From Verrucomicrobiales bacterium (GTDB taxonomy: Bacteria; Verrucomicrobiota; Verrucomicrobiia; Verrucomicrobiales; DEV007): 64,000 nucleotides of DNA. A program made the position numbers and the translations under genes. Positions 17,840 to 26,468 of this stretch are shown one piece after another. Under the pieces are notes generated by a model that ran no database searches, had not been told where the DNA came from, and saw only the letters and a list, made by a program, of their open reading frames with translations. Position 1 is the first letter of the stretch. Each line of letters begins with the position of its first letter. The stretch is taken from contig JAKISY010000012.1 of the NCBI GenBank assembly GCA_021648365.1, positions 1-64,000 on the forward strand, given 5' to 3'.

Positions 17840-19015
17840 TCAACCCCATTTACTTCCCGTGATTTCACACATCGTAGCAATCGCCTCTTTGCGCTTCGGG
17901 TGATAACCAATGAACACCACCGTCGAGTCATGGGCATGCACATGCTCTTTTTCGTAATAAACCTGCAAGCGAGTGCGCACCGCCTGTAACACCAACCTAT
18001 GCTGTTTCCCCTCGATCACAGCAAACCCTTTGGCTCTAAGAACAGGTTGCTCCTCCGTCACTTTTTGCACCGCCTGTTTCACCTTCTCCGCATCCTGCGA
18101 CTCGTGACAATGCAGCACAAAAGACTGCCAACCCACATCATGCTCATGAAAGTGCATGTGAGTTCCGTCCCCATGTTCGTGATCGTCCATCTCACCATGA
18201 GCGTGCCCATCGAACTCACTCTGATCCTCCGGCGGAGCATCTCCCACACCAGGTGTAGAACTCACCGGTCCATGATGATGCCCGCCCGGCCCATGGTGAT
18301 GCGGAACAAAAGCTGGTAGCGAATTTTCATCGTACAACTTGAGCCCCATGCACAAACGAGTATCTAACTCCGCGCCATGAGCCAATTCCAAAAACCTCAC
18401 CTTAGTCGCCTTTTTACGCACCATCTCTTCCGCAGCCAACAACTGATCTTCACTCAAATCGTCAATTTTGTTGAGCACCACCACATCACCATTTTCCAAC
18501 TGCTCGCTGAAAATGTCATCCACCGCCCGCTCGTGAGTGATCAGCGTTTCCGCCTCAGCAGCCTCCGCCTGCCCAGGAACCTCATTACCACTCTCCATTT
18601 TCCCTTGCAGTAAAAGCGGCGTATCCACCACCGTCAAAACCGAATCGAGTTCGAAATCATTGCGAATCTCCGCCCAGTTCAAAGCCCGCATCACCGGTGT
18701 CGGCAGCGCCAAACCCGAAGTCTCGATCACCACATGATCAATCTCATCCTTGCGCTCTTGCAGGCGTTTCATCATCGGCAAAAAGTCATCCTGCACACAG
18801 CAGCAAATGCAACCATTGGGCAGGTCGTGAATCTCAACTTTCGACTCCGAATCCTCCCCCGCAGCATGTAACAAATCTCCATCAACAGAGACCTCACCGA
18901 ACTCATTCACCAACACCGCCAAACGTCGATCGGGAGTTTTTTTCAGCAAACTACAAATCAAAGTCGTTTTCCCAGAACCTAGGAAACCAGTGACAATCGT
19001 AACAGGTATTTTCAT
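17840..19015 (-). CDS. cobW: CobW-type GTPase, metal chaperone (COG0523)
   Basis: A 391-residue G3E GTPase: Walker A GFLGSGKTT at 10-18, the metal-binding GCICCC block (CxCC) at 68-73, the ETSG switch, and NKID as G4. A histidine-rich insertion at about 240-290 (HHHGPGGHHHG, then HEHGDGTHMHFHEHD) and a second patch HVHAHD near 360 suggest metal storage or delivery. CobW proteins are thought to supply cobalt for B12 synthesis. It follows hupE by nine bases and so should share its cobalamin riboswitch. Next downstream is the cobN unit, a likely client. Confidence 0.92.
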   Translation of the reverse strand: MKIPVTIVTGFLGSGKTTLICSLLKKTPDRRLAVLVNEFGEVSVDGDLLHAAGEDSESKVEIHDLPNGCICCCVQDDFLPMMKRLQERKDEIDHVVIETSGLALPTPVMRALNWAEIRNDFELDSVLTVVDTPLLLQGKMESGNEVPGQAEAAEAETLITHERAVDDIFSEQLENGDVVVLNKIDDLSEDQLLAAEEMVRKKATKVRFLELAHGAELDTRLCMGLKLYDENSLPAFVPHHHGPGGHHHGPVSSTPGVGDAPPEDQSEFDGHAHGEMDDHEHGDGTHMHFHEHDVGWQSFVLHCHESQDAEKVKQAVQKVTEEQPVLRAKGFAVIEGKQHRLVLQAVRTRLQVYYEKEHVHAHDSTVVFIGYHPKRKEAIATMCEITGSKWG

Positions 19016-19024
19016 AATAGGTAT

Positions 19025-19825
19025 TTAAGAAGCTATGAAAAATGGAGTAACCAAAATCGCTACCATAGCACTAGCCACCAACGCTCCAGCAACTCGCAGC
19101 CCCTTGTTTTCATCCCACTTGGAAAGCCGCAAACCGATGAACATCCCCACACTGATCAAACCCAAAGTGCAACCTATCACCCCCAAGCCAAATGACCAAG
19201 GCGACCAGGCATTAGGGATCTCCGCCCCGCAAGCATAACCATGAAATATCCCAAAAGCCCCGACCAACACTGCCACGATCTGATTAGGTATTTTACCCAG
19301 CACCGCTAATAACAAACCCATAGCAACCACCGAAACCCAAATCCCTGTTTCAACGTAGGGAATAGGAAGTCGGGCAAAACCCATCACCATACCGAGCACC
19401 ATAAACGCCATGAAACTGGCAGGGAAAACCCACCGCCGTTTTTTAGAACTCACCGTAGCCGCCCAAAGCCCCACTACCACCATCGCCAAAACATGGTCAA
19501 CCCCGTGAAAGGGCAAAGAAAAACCGCCGATGAAGGGATGTTTGTCGGTATTCATCACATGGTGGGCATTCACCGCTAAACTAGATGCAAAAAAAACTAT
19601 CCCAGCAGGCAGCGCCCAATGAAAACGTCGAGGCTGAATGAACCAAGCCAAACCCAGCGCAATCGCCAAAGCAACAAAACCGTAGGTCGCCAGTGAAAAA
19701 TCCAAGGTCACATGAAGATGCTCGTCTCCTGTACTGTGAGCTTGCAACAAGCTCGGCAGCATAACAATAAAGCATACAGCGGTACCACTCAAAGTGGTCT
19801 TTTGAGAAACTAGTTTTGTATTCAT
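19025..19825 (-). CDS. hupE: HupE/UreJ family membrane protein, probable cobalt transporter
   Basis: A 266-residue membrane protein with a signal-like N-terminus ending in LLQAHS and about seven hydrophobic segments. The HupE motif FHGVDHVLAM lies near residue 105 and FGIFHGYACG near 195. HupE/UreJ proteins carry nickel or cobalt. Control by a cobalamin riboswitch just upstream and pairing with cobW point to cobalt; this is inference. The ATG at 19825 is chosen over a TTG two codons upstream. Confidence 0.85.
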   Translation of the reverse strand: MNTKLVSQKTTLSGTAVCFIVMLPSLLQAHSTGDEHLHVTLDFSLATYGFVALAIALGLAWFIQPRRFHWALPAGIVFFASSLAVNAHHVMNTDKHPFIGGFSLPFHGVDHVLAMVVVGLWAATVSSKKRRWVFPASFMAFMVLGMVMGFARLPIPYVETGIWVSVVAMGLLLAVLGKIPNQIVAVLVGAFGIFHGYACGAEIPNAWSPWSFGLGVIGCTLGLISVGMFIGLRLSKWDENKGLRVAGALVASAMVAILVTPFFIAS

Positions 19826-19861
19826 AATCAAAGGTCAGAAATCCGCTGACATTTTCACACT

Positions 19862-19971
19862 GCATTTCATCTCGGCGATCCGGCTGGTAGGATCTGATCC
19901 ATCAATCAAAGCCCACTTACGGTGGCGGTACCGCTCCAGATTCGCACTGGATTCCCCGTTAGATGAAATGC
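19862..19971 (-). ncRNA. Cobalamin riboswitch upstream of hupE-cobW
   Basis: Read on the minus strand, the core has ACGGGGAATCCAG, GTGCGAATC, GGAGCGGTACCGCCACCGTAA in pieces, then CAGATCCTACCAGCC, all matching conserved stretches of the B12 riboswitch. The core is closed by a perfect 11-base stem: AGATGAAATGC at 19961-19971 and GCATTTCATCT at 19862-19872 (plus strand). A further hairpin (TCTCC/GGAGA) lies just upstream at 19972-19987, and the transcribed leader probably extends to about 20016. Between core and ATG, GTCAG/CTGAC (about 19834-19851) can form a small expression-platform hairpin. High B12 should lower hupE-cobW expression. Confidence 0.88.
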
Positions 19972-20070
19972 TCTCCTATAGCGGAGAACACTGACTACAC
20001 TGGATTTCCAGCACCAAAAGTCAATGCCTATTATTCAGAAGACTAAGTTTCTAAGTTTCGCTCCCCATCG

Positions 20071-21150
20071 TCAGCCGATCACATCTCTCCTCAAATCACG
20101 CAATACCCGCAACTCCCCCCATTGCGCCCCGCGCATCCTGCGACCACCATTCTTTCTCTTCTTCCCAAAATCACCCCTCTTATCTTCAAAAAACTCATCC
20201 ACAAATCGCTGACTACCCAACACCGCCCCATCACTAAAATAACGCACCCGGCAGCGCAAAGCCACCGCCACAGGTAAACGCCCACCAGTTTCCAACACCT
20301 CAGCGATCTCCTCCTGACTGAACCCTCCCTTGCCTTTTTCATAACCATCGACACCCCGATCTGCCTCCACCTCTTCCCCTTTTACATACAACAGACAACG
20401 ATACTCCGCTTCCACCTTCTTCCACGTCACCCGTTGACGTCCCGTCACTGCAAAAGTCAAAGCCTGACGCGCCCCACGATTTCCCGACACCGCCGCCGCA
20501 TACGAACACCAGCGATAGCCCTCCGGCACCTGCGCCAATCCCGCTCGAATCGGGTTCAGATCAATATACGCCGCCACCGTCCTCAGCGCCTCACTACCAT
20601 CATCCCCCTCACCCGAGCCTCCTTGACCGCCATAGCCTTGCGAAGGAGGTTCTAGCAGCACACTTTTAAAGCGCCCCTGCCACAAAGTCCCATCGCGACC
20701 ATGTTTTTTGTTATAACTCAGCGTCATTTTCATCTTCAGCTCCTTCATGAACATCGACAGATCAAACAGCCGCTCCTTCACCCCCGCAGCGATTTCATCC
20801 AAACGACTCTCCGCCCCCATCTCCTGACACCGCTCCACCTCCGCCACCACCATCTTCGTCGACCATTCCCCCTTCAACATCTTCAAGCGCTCCAGATAAT
20901 CCTCCCGCGACCAACTCCGCAAAGCAGCCTCCTTATCCGGCACCTCCAGCAGCAGATGGAAGTGATTTCCCATAAAACACCAAGCCAGCGCCCTCAGTCC
21001 CGAAAACTTCAGCTGCCTCAGCATCAAAACACGAAACGCCTCCTTCTCATCATCCCCAAACAAAATAGCCCTCCCCGCCGTCCGACTCACCACATGATAA
21101 TAGTTGTTCTGCCCCTCCGGACCCAATAAAAATTCACGCGTCTTCCTCAT
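20071..21150 (-). mobile_element. REP-associated tyrosine transposase (RAYT, Y1_Tnp family)
   Basis: A 359-residue Y1 transposase. YYHVVSRTAGRAI near residue 17 and the metal-binding MGNHFHLLLE with the histidine pair at 63 and 65 are followed by LSYNKKHGRDGTLWQGRF, whose Tyr146 is the likely catalytic residue. AYIDLNPIRAGL then follows as in RAYTs. These enzymes cleave single-stranded DNA at REP hairpins. The ATG at 21150 is preferred to a longer start at 21186. No IS200-type ends were recognised. It is inserted between the riboswitch unit and a truncated rhuM. Confidence 0.88.
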
Positions 21151-21202
21151 AAATAAAAGCCTATCAGTCAAAATATCAAGCGTCAACCTTTTTAATTATA
21201 GG

Positions 21203-21213
21203 AGGTCTGACCT
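21203..21213. repeat. 11-base palindrome AGGTCTGACCT next to the RAYT
   Basis: AGGTC-T-GACCT preceded by GG, so the plus strand reads GGAGGTCTGACCT. A sister palindrome GGGTCTGACCC lies at 58854-58864; both are followed by TTTA. It is immediately beyond the rhuM stop codon and 53 bases upstream of the transposase start. Confidence 0.65.
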
Positions 21214-22113
21214 TTAAGAACTAAAAAGTTTTCGACACCGTTGACTAGCGATGGTCATGGGCATTTGGCGTTGCGCCATGTCTTCTGCGATATCGAGGTA
21301 GGCATTCACCAGTCGTGAGAGCTGGGCCATTTCAGAGTCCGAAAGGTAATTCTTTGCGATGCTGACATCGAATTTCTGGATCTTGCCACTGGGGGCATCT
21401 TTCCAAGTAGTGAGTCCCATACTCGTCTTCTCTGCATCGGCGCGGGTATGGATGACCTCGGCTGCGGTATGACCATGAATCGCCCAGTGGAGTTTGTTCT
21501 GCACCGTGGCGAAAAAGCGCTTGGTGACCTTCGCCGTCACATCGTAATCGAGAGCGGTGGCGTAAATGTCCGTGATTTTCTGGTAGAATTTTCGTTCACT
21601 CAGGCGGATTTCTCTGATGCGTTGGAGCTGTTCCTCAAAATATTTCTTGCCGAGGATGGAGCCGTCGTTTTTCAACCGCTCGTCATCCATCGCAAAGCCC
21701 TTGATCGTAAAGGACTCGATGATGCCAGTGGCCCATTTACGGAATTGAACAGCGCGCTCCGAGTTCACCTTGTAGCCGACGGCGATGATTCCTGAGAGGT
21801 TGTAGTGCAGGGTGTTGTAGTTTTTGCCGTCGGTGGCAGTTATCCGGAATTTCCGGATAACTGAATCCTCGTGCAACTCGCTATCGGCGAAGATTTTTTT
21901 CAGGTGCTCGTTTACCGTGCGGACATTCACATCGTAGAGCTGTCCCATCATTTTCTGGGAGAGCCAGACATCCTCATCCGCATAGACGGCTTCAACTCCG
22001 CCCGCTCCGCTCGCGGCAATGAAAGTGAGATATTCAGCGGCAGAAGAGCGGACCAGCGAGACCTCGGTCTTCTTTTTGCTGCGACCGTCGGGAGCGGGTT
22101 TGTCTTTGCTCAT
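21214..22113 (-). CDS. rhuM: RhuM family protein, C-terminally truncated
   Basis: A 299-residue RhuM-like protein: a KilA-N/Bro-like DNA-binding N-terminus (VYADEDVWLSQKMMGQLYDV) and the conserved centre VIRKFRITATDGKNYN through FRKWATGII and FFATVQNKLHWAIHG. RhuM genes often sit in restriction-modification or virulence islands; the molecular role is not known. Full-length members continue after the MPMT block; here the tail becomes ASQRCRKLFSS and stops at the palindrome beside the transposase, so the end was probably lost at that junction. It overlaps the upstream hsdM remnant by ATGA. Confidence 0.8.
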   Translation of the reverse strand: MSKDKPAPDGRSKKKTEVSLVRSSAAEYLTFIAASGAGGVEAVYADEDVWLSQKMMGQLYDVNVRTVNEHLKKIFADSELHEDSVIRKFRITATDGKNYNTLHYNLSGIIAVGYKVNSERAVQFRKWATGIIESFTIKGFAMDDERLKNDGSILGKKYFEEQLQRIREIRLSERKFYQKITDIYATALDYDVTAKVTKRFFATVQNKLHWAIHGHTAAEVIHTRADAEKTSMGLTTWKDAPSGKIQKFDVSIAKNYLSDSEMAQLSRLVNAYLDIAEDMAQRQMPMTIASQRCRKLFSS

Positions 22114-22478
22114 GATTTCCCCTCCAGTGCAGTTTTTGAGAAATTCCTCCAGGAGGCGAGTTCACTCTGTCCCACGAACGTGCCGAGCGCGCCCTTGACC
22201 GAAGCGCGCATGATTTTATCGATCCGGATGGAAAGTAAATCGGCGAGGAAGTCGGCTTTGGTGGTGAGGGAGTCGAACTTGAGAAAGATTTGCGAGAGCA
22301 CCACATGTTTGTATTGATGAGCACCCCCGCGTTCACCCTCTAGGCAAGCCTGGCGGGTTGTCTCTGTCATTCCGCTCCAGTCCAAAAACTCGATACTGCC
22401 CTGCAACTTGGTAGCAGTATTCCACTCGATTCCTTCGAAGCTCTTTGCGGGCTTGTTAGCAGTTTTTTCCTTAGCCAT
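22110..22478 (-). pseudogene. Remnant of a type I restriction-modification methylase (HsdM N-terminus)
   Basis: A 122-residue reading frame. FEGIEWNTATKLQGS and QYKHVVLSQIFLKF match two neighbouring blocks of the HsdM N-terminus, but a ~30-residue unrelated stretch separates them and nothing after FLKF resembles HsdM. The methylase catalytic domain and its NPPF motif are absent. I read it as a rearranged fragment of a type I methylase gene. A small functional protein cannot be excluded, because the frame is open and coupled by ATGA to rhuM. Confidence 0.6.
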
Positions 22479-22798
22479 GAAATGGTTTTAAAACTACATC
22501 ACTAAGATGCTGAGGAAAGCAGATCTTTAACAATACTGAATTATTCTCATCATCCACATCCCACCTAAGTGAGACAACCTCAGATTTTACAGATGAAAAT
22601 CACGCCCTTCATTCCTCATCTCAAACACCTGTATTCATTTGACTACAGGTAGTATCTTCCGTCTGTCTCGCTGCGCTTCGCGCTGTGCTATTTGCCTTCG
22701 AGTAGTAATCTCCGGCTGTCTCCCCCGCATTCGCGTGGTCGGCTGTGGTTCAATCTGAAAAACGAAAATCCCCGATTTCACGGATAGGCCCAAAAGAC
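22479..22798. repeat. Gene-free region with modules C2 and B3 in tandem
   Basis: 320 bases without a gene. 22636-22669 is the exact 34-base core shared with 17627-17660. Its module (to ~22688) is followed directly by module B3 at 22690-22751, and then an ATCCGTG-type arm in inverted sense (GATTTCACGGAT, about 22773-22786). At 22561-22583 CCTAAGTGAGACAACC looks like a worn piece of module C. No promoter was recognised. Confidence 0.75.
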
Positions 22799-25093
22799 TC
22801 AAACAAGCTCCCCCACTCGCTCGATCACCGCAGCAAAATCATCAAACAAGTTCGGATAACTCATCGCCGGCCGTTGAATCACCAATACCGGAATCAACAA
22901 CCTTTCGGCAGCTTCGATCTTCTCTGCCATGCCGCTGCCTTCACCGGATTCGCGAGTCACCACACAATCAATCTTCCAGTCCCGCCACTGCGTTTCATTA
23001 AAGTCAGCTGAAAAAGGACCTTGCATGAAACACAGCTGATTTCTTGGAATACCAGAATCTAGCGCAATTTTTAACGAACTCGCATCGGGAGCAAAACGCA
23101 CAAACCACTCGGCATCACCCGCACGCGGACAGTCCTTCAGCAAAGCTAGTTCTTTGGCTCCGGTTGCCAAAAATACCCGCTTGCCCAACTCTGCCGCTCT
23201 CAACAAGGCGGATTTAAAATCGGCCAGACCTTCCCCTTTTTTCAGCTTAGGAAAATTAGACGGACGTTCGTAGCGAAAATAGGGAAGATCAAGAGCCTGA
23301 CAACTTGCCATCAGATCCTGTGAAATGAGCTGCGCAAAGGGGTGGCTGGCATCCACGACTGCTTTTGCTCCGCTCAACATCTCTCTTCTTTTTCCACTGC
23401 CCACCGCGGCATTCACCACGCTGATACGCTCATCCAGCGCACTTTCAGCCACTTCAACTCCATAATCCGTCGCCACTGAAACCACCACCGAATGCCCTTT
23501 TTCTACCAAAGCGTTGGCCAAAGCATTGCCGTCATGAGTGCCGGCAAAAACCCACACAGAATCTTCCGCAATATCGCTGTTTTTTTTAGGACTTTTCCAA
23601 TCGAGATAACCTCGCGGCGAAAACATTCCAGCCGGGCTATTGCGTGTATGCTGATTACCGATGATCACCGTCGTTAGCATATCAAATTGAGTTTCTTTCA
23701 ACTCAGCCAAGGTGCACACACGAAGCTCTTGATCTTCTCGGCAAGCATTGCGAACCACCCCGCAAACAGTCTGCGGTGATTTGTGTTGCAGCATGATATC
23801 TAAAATCCGCTGCACTCCATCCGGGCGAGACTTGCTCTGCACATTATACAAAGCCACCGCCAAATCTGATTCCGCGATCGCTTTTGCTCGGCGCTCGATC
23901 CATTGCCAAGGGCACAACAAATCAGACAAAGAAAGCGTCGCGAAATCATGCGACAAAGGAGCGCCTAAAAGAGCTGCGCAGCTGGTCGCTGCGGTGATAC
24001 CAGGGATCACTTCAATCTCAATCGGCGGCTTTTTTTCAAGCAGCTCAAATACCAAAGTCGCCATCGCATAAATTCCAATGTCGCCACTGGAAACCAAAGC
24101 AACCTGCTTGCCTTGTTCGGCCAACTCAATGGCTTTTTCCGCACGAGCTTTTTCCTGAGTCAACGGCATGCGGTGCTCGGTTTTCCCATGCAACCAGGGT
24201 TCGATCAAATCAAGATAGAGTCCATAACCTACAACCTCAGAAGCATTAGCAATCGCCGCGCGTGCGCGTGGAGGAATGAAATCACGATTGCCCGGCCCCA
24301 AGGAGACCATAGTGAGCTTCCCTTTTTGTGGTTCAAGACTCAGCTGACTCATCAGCTCGGCTTCCCCATCCTCAACCACCGCCACACAAACGCCATCGAG
24401 ACAGCTCTTCGCCACCACCAACTCACCGCGCGGACAAGCGATCAATGCTACCGGTTCACAAACTCCCGGCAAATCCAAATTCTCCTGAACCCAATCAGAG
24501 GGCTTAGAAACCCACGGTCGAGTTGCGATCTGCTCAGATGCCACGATCCTAAGCGGCAAACCCTGACCTGTCGCCCAATCGACCAAGCCCGCTTCATTCG
24601 CCTTGATATCCACCGTCACCACCTCGCGTATATCGTCGATACCTCTCCCCTCAGGCAAAGCCGCAAACACCGCTTGATCAATCTGCTGACTCGACACCCC
24701 TTTGCGACAGCCGATGCCGATCACTAAGGTTTTCAACGCCTCAGTTGCAGTCGTCACCACTGGACTCGCTCCAGTGACTCGGGCAACCTCATACGCCAAG
24801 TCATTCGCTCCGCCTTCATGTCCGCCCACTAGCGGAATCACGAAACGCTGAGCCTCATCCATCACCGCCACTGCAGGGTCACTTTTTTTTGAATCCAACA
24901 AACCACTCACATAGCGAGTCGCCACCCCACTAGCGCCAATGATCAGCCACTGACGATGCGCAGCAAAACGCTCACGAAAAGCCTGACGATTCTCCCCCGC
25001 CACTGCCGTCTCCACCTCTGCGCCAATGGCACGAGCTATTTTTTCGGCGATGGAGCGCGCCTGCTCGCGCAATATCCATACCCCACGACTCAT
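22799..25093 (-). CDS. cbiG-cbiH-cbiJ: CbiG-CbiH-CbiJ triple fusion: hydrolase, C17-methyltransferase, reductase
   Basis: A 764-residue protein joining three corrin-ring enzymes. Residues ~1-250 are CbiG, cobalt-precorrin-5A hydrolase, with IGASGVATRYVSGLL and VPLVGGHEGGANDLA-like (here IPLVGGHEGGANDLA). Residues ~260-498 are CbiH/CobJ, the ring-contracting C17-methyltransferase, with VSLGPGNRDFIPPRA and SSGDIGIYAMA. Residues ~512-764 are CbiJ/CobK, precorrin-6A reductase, with VFAGTHDGNALA, DASHPFAQ and FLATGAKEL. The start follows GGGAGGAGC closely and overlaps the cobM stop as ATGA. CbiG and CbiH act next to each other and CbiJ soon after. Confidence 0.92.
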   Translation of the reverse strand: MSRGVWILREQARSIAEKIARAIGAEVETAVAGENRQAFRERFAAHRQWLIIGASGVATRYVSGLLDSKKSDPAVAVMDEAQRFVIPLVGGHEGGANDLAYEVARVTGASPVVTTATEALKTLVIGIGCRKGVSSQQIDQAVFAALPEGRGIDDIREVVTVDIKANEAGLVDWATGQGLPLRIVASEQIATRPWVSKPSDWVQENLDLPGVCEPVALIACPRGELVVAKSCLDGVCVAVVEDGEAELMSQLSLEPQKGKLTMVSLGPGNRDFIPPRARAAIANASEVVGYGLYLDLIEPWLHGKTEHRMPLTQEKARAEKAIELAEQGKQVALVSSGDIGIYAMATLVFELLEKKPPIEIEVIPGITAATSCAALLGAPLSHDFATLSLSDLLCPWQWIERRAKAIAESDLAVALYNVQSKSRPDGVQRILDIMLQHKSPQTVCGVVRNACREDQELRVCTLAELKETQFDMLTTVIIGNQHTRNSPAGMFSPRGYLDWKSPKKNSDIAEDSVWVFAGTHDGNALANALVEKGHSVVVSVATDYGVEVAESALDERISVVNAAVGSGKRREMLSGAKAVVDASHPFAQLISQDLMASCQALDLPYFRYERPSNFPKLKKGEGLADFKSALLRAAELGKRVFLATGAKELALLKDCPRAGDAEWFVRFAPDASSLKIALDSGIPRNQLCFMQGPFSADFNETQWRDWKIDCVVTRESGEGSGMAEKIEAAERLLIPVLVIQRPAMSYPNLFDDFAAVIERVGELV

Positions 25094-25848
25094 GCTCCTC
25101 CCTTCCTAAAATGATGCGAATAGTCGGGACTATAAAGACGCGAATCCCCACCTTCATCGCAAAGCACATCTCCAACTAACAACATCGTTGAAAGCCGCCA
25201 GTCCTTAGTTTCGATTTCACCTAGTAGATTCTCTAAAGTGGAAACATGCCGTCGCTCCTCTGGCCATTCGTTTTTCTGAATCAACGCAACCGCTGTGCTC
25301 GCTGGATAATGCTCCAGCAAAGTGTTCACCGTTTCAGGCAATCGTGCTCCAGATAAAAAGATCGCCATCGTCGTCTGATGACTCGCCAATTCAGCCAGCG
25401 ATTCCCCTTCCGGCATCGATGACGCCCGCCCCTCGGTGCGGGTCAGTATAATCGTCTGCGCTATTCCAGGCTTGGTCAGTTCTTTTTTCAAAGAAGCCGC
25501 ACAAGAGCTGAAAGTCGACACACCCGGCACTACCTCATATTCGATCTCCATTTCATCCAACCGCTTCATCTGCTCTGCCACCGCCCCGTAAATCGCTGGA
25601 TCACCCGAGTGAACACGCGCGATCGACTGATCCGCCTCTTTCGCCTTTTGATATAACTGCATTTGCTGATCTAGATCCAACTTTGCCGTATTCACCACAT
25701 CCGCAGAATCCTGACAGTAGTCGAGCACCGACTCCGCCACCAACGAGCCAGCATACAGCACGATGGGCACTTCAGCCAGAATTTTAGCCCCCCGAACGGT
25801 AATCAAATCTTTTGCCCCAGGCCCTGCTCCAATAAAATATACGATCAT
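25090..25848 (-). CDS. cbiF: Cobalt-precorrin-4 (C11)-methyltransferase
   Basis: A 252-residue tetrapyrrole methylase with VYFIGAGPGAKDLITVRG at the start, ARVHSGDPAIYGA (SAM loop) near residue 80 and VVPGVSTFSSCAA near 108, typical of CobM/CbiF. It methylates C11, just before the CbiG step of the fused protein downstream, with which it overlaps by ATGA. The ATG at 25848 is preferred; the longer reading to 25905 lacks family similarity. It diverges from cobU across a 75-base gap, too short for a second riboswitch. Confidence 0.92.
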   Translation of the reverse strand: MIVYFIGAGPGAKDLITVRGAKILAEVPIVLYAGSLVAESVLDYCQDSADVVNTAKLDLDQQMQLYQKAKEADQSIARVHSGDPAIYGAVAEQMKRLDEMEIEYEVVPGVSTFSSCAASLKKELTKPGIAQTIILTRTEGRASSMPEGESLAELASHQTTMAIFLSGARLPETVNTLLEHYPASTAVALIQKNEWPEERRHVSTLENLLGEIETKDWRLSTMLLVGDVLCDEGGDSRLYSPDYSHHFRKGGA

Positions 25849-25923
25849 TTTGCGATACCTATGGTGCATGGTAACATGGCGAGCAAGCGCAAAACAACTC
25901 ATCACCCACTATCCATTCAAACC

Positions 25924-26457
25924 ATGTCGATATTACGCTTCATTCTCGGAGGCAGCCGCAGCGGCAAAAGTGCCTACGGAGAAAAAATCGCCCAACAATT
26001 AGCTGGCGATGATGCCGTGATCTATATAGCAACCTGCCGCTCGACTGAGATCGATGCGCAAATGCAGCAACGCATACAGACTCACCAACAGTCACGCCCC
26101 GCTCACTGGATCACCGTGGAAAACCAATTTGATCTGATCGGCTTAGCAGAAAAATACGCCAATCAAATCATTCTGATCGACTGCCTTACCCTCTGGCTCT
26201 CACATTGCAGCGAAACCGATCAGGATGCCCAGACCACCCTGAATCGGCTCAAAAAAGGACTCGAAGCCTTCAAAAAAAAACATGCCCAGCTCATTATCGT
26301 ATCCAACGAACTCGGCTCAAGCCTCGTGCCTACCTCCGCCGCCAGTCGCGACTACCGAGATTTGGTAGGCAGCGCCAACCAGCTGGTGGCGTCCTACGCT
26401 GATGAAGTCGAACTGATCGTCGCTGGCTTGCCGCTGAGTCTCAAGACGCAAAGCTGA
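25924..26457 (+). CDS. cobU: Adenosylcobinamide kinase / cobinamide-phosphate guanylyltransferase
   Basis: A 177-residue CobU/CobP protein: P-loop LGGSRSGKS at the N-terminus, then ATCRSTEIDAQMQQRI with the guanylylated-histidine region HQQSRPAHW, LIDCLTLWL and SNELGSSLVP. It phosphorylates adenosylcobinamide and transfers GMP, opening nucleotide-loop assembly. The ATG at 25924 is chosen because the family begins just before the P-loop. It is first in the rightward cobU-cobC-cobT-cobS unit, eleven bases before cobC. Confidence 0.93.
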   Translation: MSILRFILGGSRSGKSAYGEKIAQQLAGDDAVIYIATCRSTEIDAQMQQRIQTHQQSRPAHWITVENQFDLIGLAEKYANQIILIDCLTLWLSHCSETDQDAQTTLNRLKKGLEAFKKKHAQLIIVSNELGSSLVPTSAASRDYRDLVGSANQLVASYADEVELIVAGLPLSLKTQS

Positions 26458-26468
26458 GTTTTTTTAAA

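Noticed and set aside
25849..25923. Second cobalamin riboswitch between cobM and cobU
   Set aside because: Only 75 bases are available and the conserved B12 riboswitch stretches are absent.
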